DNA of 56,479 nt. Origin: Spartobacteria bacterium (GTDB taxonomy: Bacteria; Verrucomicrobiota; Verrucomicrobiia; Chthoniobacterales; UBA10450). The notes beneath the pieces were generated by a model, which saw nothing but the letters and a program-made list of their open reading frames with translations, was not told the origin of the DNA and ran no database searches. A program made the position numbers and the translations under genes. How positions within the stretch are numbered: the stretch's first letter is position 1; each line of letters opens with the position of its first letter. Location of the stretch: the NCBI GenBank assembly GCA_003134765.1, contig PLCM01000009.1, positions 1 through 56,479 of the forward strand, given 5' to 3'. Of this stretch, positions 52,634 to 56,479 are shown one piece after another.

Positions 52634-53605
52634 ATGCCCATGAAAGCTGCCGTATTGCGTGCGCTTGGAAAACCGCCTCGCTTCGAGGAATTCCCTGATC
52701 CGAAACCGAGTCAGGACGAAGTGATCGTCCACGTCAAAGCGGCGTCGCTGAAAAACATCGACAAGATGATGGCCCGCGGTTCGCACTACGATAGCCATCG
52801 TGAACTGCCGGTGGTATGTGGAACCGATGGAGTCGGCATCCTTGACGATGGGACACGAGTGTTTTGCGGCGGATCTCGGCCGCCCTACGGGATGATGGCC
52901 GAACGAACCGTCGTATCCCGATCCTGGTGTTTGCCAATTCCTGATGAGGTCAATGATATCACCGCCGCAGCCCTGCCGAATCCCGCCTTATCTTCCTGGC
53001 TTTCGCTCGTCTGGCGGGCAGAACTCAAGCGCGGCGAGACGGTCCTGATTCTTGGCGGGACGGGAGTGGCGGGCAAACTCGCCATCCAGATTGCCAAGCA
53101 CTTGGGCGCCGGACGTGTCGTTGCCGCCGGACGCAACGAGCAAGTATTAAGAACGTTGAACGATCTGGGCGCCGACGCGACCATTCACCTGAACCAACCG
53201 GATAAAGAACTGGCCGAAGCCTTTACCCGCGAATTCAGCCACACGCCTTTCGATGTTATCATTGACTATCTATGGGGTCATCCTACCGAAGTGCTGCTTG
53301 ATGCCTTAACTGGCCACGACCTGAAAGCTGAGGCCACCAGAATCCGTCTTGTTGAGATTGGAGAAATGGCTGGGCCGATCATCGCTCTTTCCGCCGCTGC
53401 ATTACGCAGTTCGGGGCTCGAGCTGTATGGCGGCGGCGGTGGCAGCATTCCGCCTAAAGCCATCTTCGACGCCTTCCCGCAGATTTGGGCGCTGGCCGCG
53501 AGTGGGAAACTCCGGATTGATATTGAGGAGTCTCCGCTCGCCGACGTAGAAACCGCCTGGCGACGGGAAGACTTACCCGGTCGCAGACTCGTCGTTATCC
53601 CATAA
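52634..53605 (+). CDS. Zinc-type alcohol dehydrogenase / quinone oxidoreductase family protein (cassette)
   Basis: 323 residues from MPMKAAVLRALGKPPRFEEF. The MDR order is clear: a GroES-like domain (VHVKAASLKNIDKMMARGSH, VCGTDGVGILDDGT) and a Rossmann NADPH site ETVLILGGTGVAGKLAIQIA (about 155-175). There is no structural-zinc cysteine cluster, so it is closer to quinone oxidoreductases. The core GTTAGGC is 56 bases upstream. The 3' end of the cassette also carries an NTF2-like fragment. Confidence 0.88.
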   Translation: MPMKAAVLRALGKPPRFEEFPDPKPSQDEVIVHVKAASLKNIDKMMARGSHYDSHRELPVVCGTDGVGILDDGTRVFCGGSRPPYGMMAERTVVSRSWCLPIPDEVNDITAAALPNPALSSWLSLVWRAELKRGETVLILGGTGVAGKLAIQIAKHLGAGRVVAAGRNEQVLRTLNDLGADATIHLNQPDKELAEAFTREFSHTPFDVIIDYLWGHPTEVLLDALTGHDLKAEATRIRLVEIGEMAGPIIALSAAALRSSGLELYGGGGGSIPPKAIFDAFPQIWALAASGKLRIDIEESPLADVETAWRREDLPGRRLVVIP

Positions 53606-53610
53606 GCAAC

Positions 53611-53811
53611 TGCCGGGGCGCGATCAAGGCAACTCATCCTGACTTTCGATATCTGCCAATTGGCGGGCCCGAGGAATTGGGCAACGGCGGGCGAATCCAA
53701 TGGGTATCGGGCCGCCTTGGTGAAGCGCCAGCTTACGCCGGGACTGATTTCATCATCGCGCGTGACGGCCGGATCGCCGCCGTTTATCTGTTTTTCGACA
53801 AGCTGCCTTGA
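53611..53811 (+). pseudogene. C-terminal fragment of an NTF2/SnoaL-like gene
   Basis: An uninterrupted but startless frame reads AIKATHPDFRYLPIGGPEEL, GNGGRIQWVSGRLGEAPAYA and GTDFIIARDGRIAAVYLFFD, then KLP stop. This is the end of a SnoaL-like protein (the TD..I..DGRI..VY.FLD..P strand pair). It begins right after the oxidoreductase stop, so an earlier cassette was truncated and fused to the oxidoreductase cassette. Confidence 0.65.
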
Positions 53812-53821
53812 GTTGAACTCT

Positions 53822-53839
53822 GCCTAACCCTCGTTAGGC
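53822..53839 (+). repeat. Collapsed attC: paired cores with no inner arms
   Basis: GCCTAAC-CCTC-GTTAGGC. The two 7-mers are perfect complements and match the core at the 5' end of this cassette (52571), but only 4 bases separate them. The L'' and L' arms that integrase needs are absent. Confidence 0.6.
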
Positions 53840-53919
53840 GCGGACGATCACGCTTGACCAATTGGCTCGCTTTTAGCACATTTCCGCATCGCATCTAACA
53901 CCACACATCGGAGATTCAC

Positions 53920-54054
53920 ATGAAGATCATGAAGGGCTGGCTGGACGTCACGGGCCCGTCCACGAAGAAGATCGCTGGGCTCAGAACGTGGATCGCACGG
54001 GGAGAAACCGCCCTGCGCGCGCCGACACGGAAATTGAGAGGAAGCACACGATGA
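53920..54054 (+). CDS. Short leader ORF overlapping the DoxX gene
   Basis: 44 codons (MKIMKGWLDVTGPSTKKIAG through RKLRGSTR), basic, with a GGAG sequence 7 bases before the ATG. Its TGA overlaps the DoxX ATG as ATGA, so translation is probably coupled. It may be a functional small protein or only a ribosome-loading leader. Confidence 0.5.
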   Translation: MKIMKGWLDVTGPSTKKIAGLRTWIARGETALRAPTRKLRGSTR

Positions 54055-54422
54055 ACATTTTGTTGTGGGTCCTGCAGGTCCTCGCCGCGTTCCTCTACGG
54101 AGCGTCGGGCGTCATGAAGGTCTTCATGTTCGACAAGGTAAGCGAGGGGGTTCGGTCCTTTGGTGCGTTGCCGCGGAAAGCCTGGATGGCCCTCGGCATC
54201 CTCGAACTCGTCTGCACGGTCGGGCTGATCGTGCCCGCCGCCTTCCACTGGCACCCGGCGCTCACGGTGGTGGCCGCCACGGTCCTGGCGATCGAGAGCC
54301 TCGTGTTCGTCGGGGTGCACGCCAAGTACCGCGAGATCACGCCCATCATCATGAGCGTCGGGCTGGGCCTCCTCATGGCATTCGTCGCATACGGCCGGAT
54401 GGTCCTGAAACCGATCTTCTGA
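54051..54422 (+). CDS. DoxX-family membrane protein (cassette)
   Basis: 123 residues with four membrane helices: MNILLWVLQVLAAFLYGASG, AWMALGILELVCTVGLIVPA, LTVVAATVLAIESLVFVGV and IIMSVGLGLLMAFVAYG. The length and the early SGVMKVF motif fit DoxX/DoxD-like proteins. A GAGAGGAAG ribosome site is at 54036-54044. It lies in a cassette bounded by cores at 53833 and 54552. Confidence 0.85.
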   Translation: MNILLWVLQVLAAFLYGASGVMKVFMFDKVSEGVRSFGALPRKAWMALGILELVCTVGLIVPAAFHWHPALTVVAATVLAIESLVFVGVHAKYREITPIIMSVGLGLLMAFVAYGRMVLKPIF

Positions 54423-54455
54423 AGCTCTCGTATGCATCGCATTCGCGGTTGGGAC

Positions 54456-54558
54456 GACTAACCACGCGCTCCAGTCGAACAGAGGCTGCCGGTGGGTCCC
54501 ATCGTGTTGGTTTCGTCTTGCCTCGCAGCCTCTGTCGCTGAGCTTAGAGGCGTTAGAT
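54456..54558 (+). repeat. attC recombination site of the DoxX cassette
   Basis: 103 bp. The 5' 7-mer is GACTAAC (one mismatch to GCCTAAC) and the 3' core is GTTAGAT. ACAGAGGCTGC (54479-54489) and GCAGCCTCTGT (54525-54535) pair perfectly. Outside them GCTCCAG and CGCTGAGC pair with an extrahelical C, the pattern integrases use to choose the strand. It is the clearest attC in the window. Confidence 0.75.
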
Positions 54559-54608
54559 GTCGACGAAGTTCAATGTCATGAACACGTAAACGTTAAAGGA
54601 GGCCGCTA

Positions 54609-55004
54609 ATGGAAGAGCAGAACATTCAGATGGCCATTGATCAGCATTGGGCAGCGTCTGCTGCGGGTGATCAAGTTGCCGAACATCAAATCTACCACGA
54701 CGACATCGTGTGCGAGTATCCACAATCAGGCGAGGTAATTCGCGGTCGGAGTAACCTGCAGGCGCTACGTAGTCATCATCCTGGCAGGCCATCGGGGTTT
54801 TCGGTCCGCCGGATCGTGGGAAAGGGCAATCTCTGGATCACTGAGTATGTGATTATCTACGAAGGCAAGCGCGCCTACACCGTGAGCATCATGGAGTTTC
54901 GGGATGGAAAAGTGTCGCATGAAACCCAATACTTTGCCGACCCATTCAACGCCCCTGCCTGGCGCGCCCAGTGGGTCGAAACCGTGGCGGTCGGCAACAT
55001 CTAA
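54609..55004 (+). CDS. SnoaL/NTF2-like protein (cassette)
   Basis: 131 residues: MEEQNIQMAIDQHWAASAAG helix, HDDIVCEYPQSGEVIRGRSN, then strands FSVRRIVGKGNLWITEYVII and TVSIMEFRDGKVSHETQYFA with the terminal DPFNAPAWRAQWVE helix. This is the typical SnoaL-like order. A strong AAAGGAGG sits 6 bases before the ATG. The stop lies inside ATCTAAC, the exact complement of this cassette's start core. Confidence 0.88.
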   Translation: MEEQNIQMAIDQHWAASAAGDQVAEHQIYHDDIVCEYPQSGEVIRGRSNLQALRSHHPGRPSGFSVRRIVGKGNLWITEYVIIYEGKRAYTVSIMEFRDGKVSHETQYFADPFNAPAWRAQWVETVAVGNI

Positions 55005-55040
55005 CCGGGTGATGGCACCGCGGTCACATTTCATCATGAT

Positions 55041-55165
55041 TAGAAGTGGTTTCAAAAGTCGATTCGGCCTTGCAGCGGCGGTCTATGACCGCCGGGCGCG
55101 CCTGGGCAGTTACCACGATTCGGCGGTCACAGACCGCCGCTACAGGACTTTTGAAACCGCTTCTA
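55041..55165. mobile_element. MITE-like element with 20-bp terminal inverted repeats
   Basis: Ends TAGAAGTGGTTTCAAAAGTC (55041-55060) and GACTTTTGAAACCGCTTCTA (55146-55165), inverted with one mismatch. GAT flanks both sides as a possible 3-bp duplication. The interior is a GCGGTCTATGACCGC palindrome and a GGCGGTCACAGACCGCCGC unit ending in CTACAGGA, related to 29350-29390. No coding capacity. Confidence 0.7.
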
Positions 55166-55224
55166 GATCATCTTCATTTCAATTCAGCCTCGACCGCGGA
55201 AGGCGTTGCTGATTTTATGAACTT

Positions 55225-55577
55225 ATGCCCTTCGTTCATCCTTCGGGCTGGCAGTCTATGTCACGGCTTGATTCGCCTTCTTCCAGAATGCTCACCCTCA
55301 CGGGTCCGCCCATCTATGTCAGCCGCTTCCCAGCGGCTCCATTGCCAGTCCTCTCCATTGATGAACTACTTCCCAGTCGCCCACATTTCATGCCAGGGTC
55401 CATCTCACTCTGCTCCCGCAGGCTCGATTGATGAACTTATGCTATTCGTTCACCCTCCGGGCTTGCAGTCTATGTCACGGCTTGATTCGCCTTCTTCCCG
55501 AAAGGCTCACCCTCACGGGTCCGCCCATCTATGTCGCTCGCTTCCCAGCGGCTCCATTGCCAGTCCGCTCCATTCTC
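55225..55577. repeat. Two long inter-cassette repeat units
   Basis: Units at about 55225-55355 and 55437-55577, spaced about 212 bp: AGTCTATGTCACGGCTTGAT, CTCACCCTCACGGGTCCGCC, then CCCAGCGGCTCCATTGCCAG. Between them lies a CATTTCATGCCAGGGTC unit like those at 50.4 kb. The second ends in CTCCATTCTCGTTAGAT, running into the next core. Confidence 0.75.
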
Positions 55578-55582
55578 GTTAG

Positions 55583-55918
55583 ATGACGAACTCACAGGGT
55601 CGTGCGACCGACGTCGCAAATCGCCCGCGTAGCCGGAAGAAGCCCATCTTTGGCGTTGCGTCTTGGATCCTTCCGTGCGTGGCATGGCTTGTCGCAAATT
55701 TCATAGTGAGAGCTGCCGCCGCTGCAGCTCGCGCGCGTGGAGAATGGCTCCCTGGCCTCCACGAGGCAATCGCCAGTATTTTCGTTATTGCACTGTGCGC
55801 GTTCGCATGTGGTGTCATCGCAATTTTACGGCACGAGCGTTACCGCTGGCTCGGACTTCCCCCGCTCCTGGCCGGACTTTGTGCTCTGATTTACTTTTCC
55901 CGGATTTTCTTTCAGTGA
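55583..55918 (+). CDS. Cassette-encoded small membrane protein
   Basis: 111 residues; the ATG overlaps the GTTAGAT core. A basic N-terminus is followed by helices at about 24-48 (VASWILPCVAWLVANFIV), 62-82 (IASIFVIALCAFACGVIAIL) and 89-108 (LGLPPLLAGLCALIYFSRIF). No family was recognised. No 3' attC follows before the SDR gene, so this may be the last recognisable cassette. Confidence 0.65.
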   Translation: MTNSQGRATDVANRPRSRKKPIFGVASWILPCVAWLVANFIVRAAAAAARARGEWLPGLHEAIASIFVIALCAFACGVIAILRHERYRWLGLPPLLAGLCALIYFSRIFFQ

Positions 55919-55976
55919 TCGTCGGAAGGAAGCCATGACATCCATCGGTCGTGAAAAGCCAGTTGCGTTGGAGTAA

Positions 55977-56479
55977 ATGGGAACCGCAATGGGAAGCTCG
56001 GATAATGAGATGAGCGGGCAGCGTTCAGCGCAGGACTTTGCCGGGCGCGTTGTCATCGTCACCGGCGCCTGGCGCGGGCTCGGGCGTGCCGCGGCGGAGC
56101 GTTTCCACGAACGCGGCGCCGCGGTGGCAGTGAATGTGCGGGACCCCGCGCGTGCCAAAAGTCTCGCCGCGTCGATCGGCGAACGCACGCTAGCCGTACC
56201 GGGTGACATCGCCGCGCCCGGGGCGGCGGAGGAGATCGTGCGAATGACACTTGAGCGCTTTGGCCGCATCGACGTTATCGTTAACAACGCCGCGCTCGCG
56301 CTCTCCACGCGATTTCCTGACCTGACTGCGGAGGAATGGCGCACCGCCCTCGAGGTCAATCTCACCGCACCATTCCTGCTCACGAAGGCGGCGCTTCCGG
56401 CGATGCGGGCGCAGCGCTACGGCCGCATTATTAATATCTCCTCCTCCGCCGGCCGAATGGTCAGCACCCTGGGCGGCGC
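55977..56479 (+). CDS. Short-chain dehydrogenase/reductase, 3' end outside the window
   Basis: Open to the end of the window, ~167 residues visible. The NAD(P) motif VVIVTGAWRGLGRAAAERF (TGxxxGxG), VNVRDPARAK, GDIAAPG, IVNNAALALST (NNA site) and IINISSSAGRM (catalytic Ser strand) are all present; the YxxxK pair would follow beyond the edge. ATGs at 55977, 55989 and 56010 are in frame; 55977 has GGAG only 3 bases away, so 55989 is as likely. No core site precedes it, so its membership in the cassette array is doubtful. Confidence 0.88.
   Translation, partial: MGTAMGSSDNEMSGQRSAQDFAGRVVIVTGAWRGLGRAAAERFHERGAAVAVNVRDPARAKSLAASIGERTLAVPGDIAAPGAAEEIVRMTLERFGRIDVIVNNAALALSTRFPDLTAEEWRTALEVNLTAPFLLTKAALPAMRAQRYGRIINISSSAGRMVSTLGG

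Larger units (their letters stand above)
54999..55584 (+). repeat. attC interrupted by a MITE and repeats
   Basis: The 5' 7-mer ATCTAAC (54999-55005) and the next core GTTAGAT (55578-55584) are exact complements but 572 bases apart. The space holds a 125-bp MITE-like element and two repeat units of the inter-cassette family. Confidence 0.5.
48453..55920 (+). mobile_element. Integron gene-cassette array without a visible integrase
   Basis: Core sites of the form CGTTAG(A/G) occur at 48452, 48899, 49400, 50475, 51448, 52571, 53833, 54552 and 55578. Each lies up to about 60 bp before the start of a plus-strand gene. Stop codons of several genes fall inside a YYYAAC-type 7-mer, as in integron cassettes. 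In three cassettes the 3' 7-mer is the exact complement of that cassette's own 5' core: GTCTAAC for 48899, GCCTAAC for 52571, ATCTAAC for 54552. Gene types (GNAT, VOC, SnoaL, DoxX, small membrane proteins, antitoxin) are typical cassette cargo. No integrase or attI is in the window. Confidence 0.8.

Overview
The window looks like chromosomal DNA of a GC-rich soil bacterium, most likely of the phylum Verrucomicrobiota (Chthoniobacterales/Spartobacteria type). This is an inference from gene content and style, not a measurement: a trehalose synthase-maltokinase fusion, ClpS followed by a DUF2017-like gene, giant secreted beta-repeat proteins sharing one unusual C-terminal module, a CadC/TolB-type regulator, an ADOP-type permease, and intergenic DNA packed with palindromic repeats. 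No rRNA or tRNA gene was seen.

0-25 kb is mostly housekeeping. It holds treS-mak, two secreted proteins, an ECF sigma/anti-sigma pair, clpS with a DUF2017-like partner, ybeY, a type II NADH dehydrogenase, an isolated rpmI, an SRP RNA, a MoeB/MoeZ-type adenylyltransferase-rhodanese, a LysM lipoprotein, an MBL-fold hydrolase, a 1739-aa FecR/filamentous-haemagglutinin-like adhesin with an outer-membrane barrel gene 5 nt upstream, RNase D, rho and coaE. The rho start region is tandemly duplicated, which creates a 42-codon upstream ORF ending on the rho start codon. A secreted endonuclease/exonuclease/phosphatase gene at 25-26.3 kb is broken by nonsense codons and a small insertion.

26-42.5 kb is a surface-protein locus. 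Four very large exported proteins (a beta-helix, a 7-blade kelch, a 14-blade kelch with Ig-like repeats, and an autotransporter-like beta-repeat protein) end in the same tandemly duplicated ~130-residue module. A membrane-anchored winged-helix/TPR regulator is divergent from the last one. An ADOP-type permease follows, framed by ~133-bp direct repeats.

48.4-55.9 kb is best read as an integron gene-cassette array without a visible integrase (an attC cluster, CALIN-like). Nine CGTTAG(A/G) core sites each precede a small plus-strand gene (membrane proteins, GNAT, SnoaL/NTF2, VOC, zinc-type oxidoreductase, DoxX). In three cassettes the 7-mer at the 5' end is the exact complement of the 7-mer at the 3' end of the same cassette, as integron attC biology predicts. 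At least one full attC hairpin with an extrahelical base is visible (54456-54558). Other attC sites are collapsed, missing, or interrupted by a MITE and by a repeat family that abuts the core sites. The window ends inside an SDR gene.
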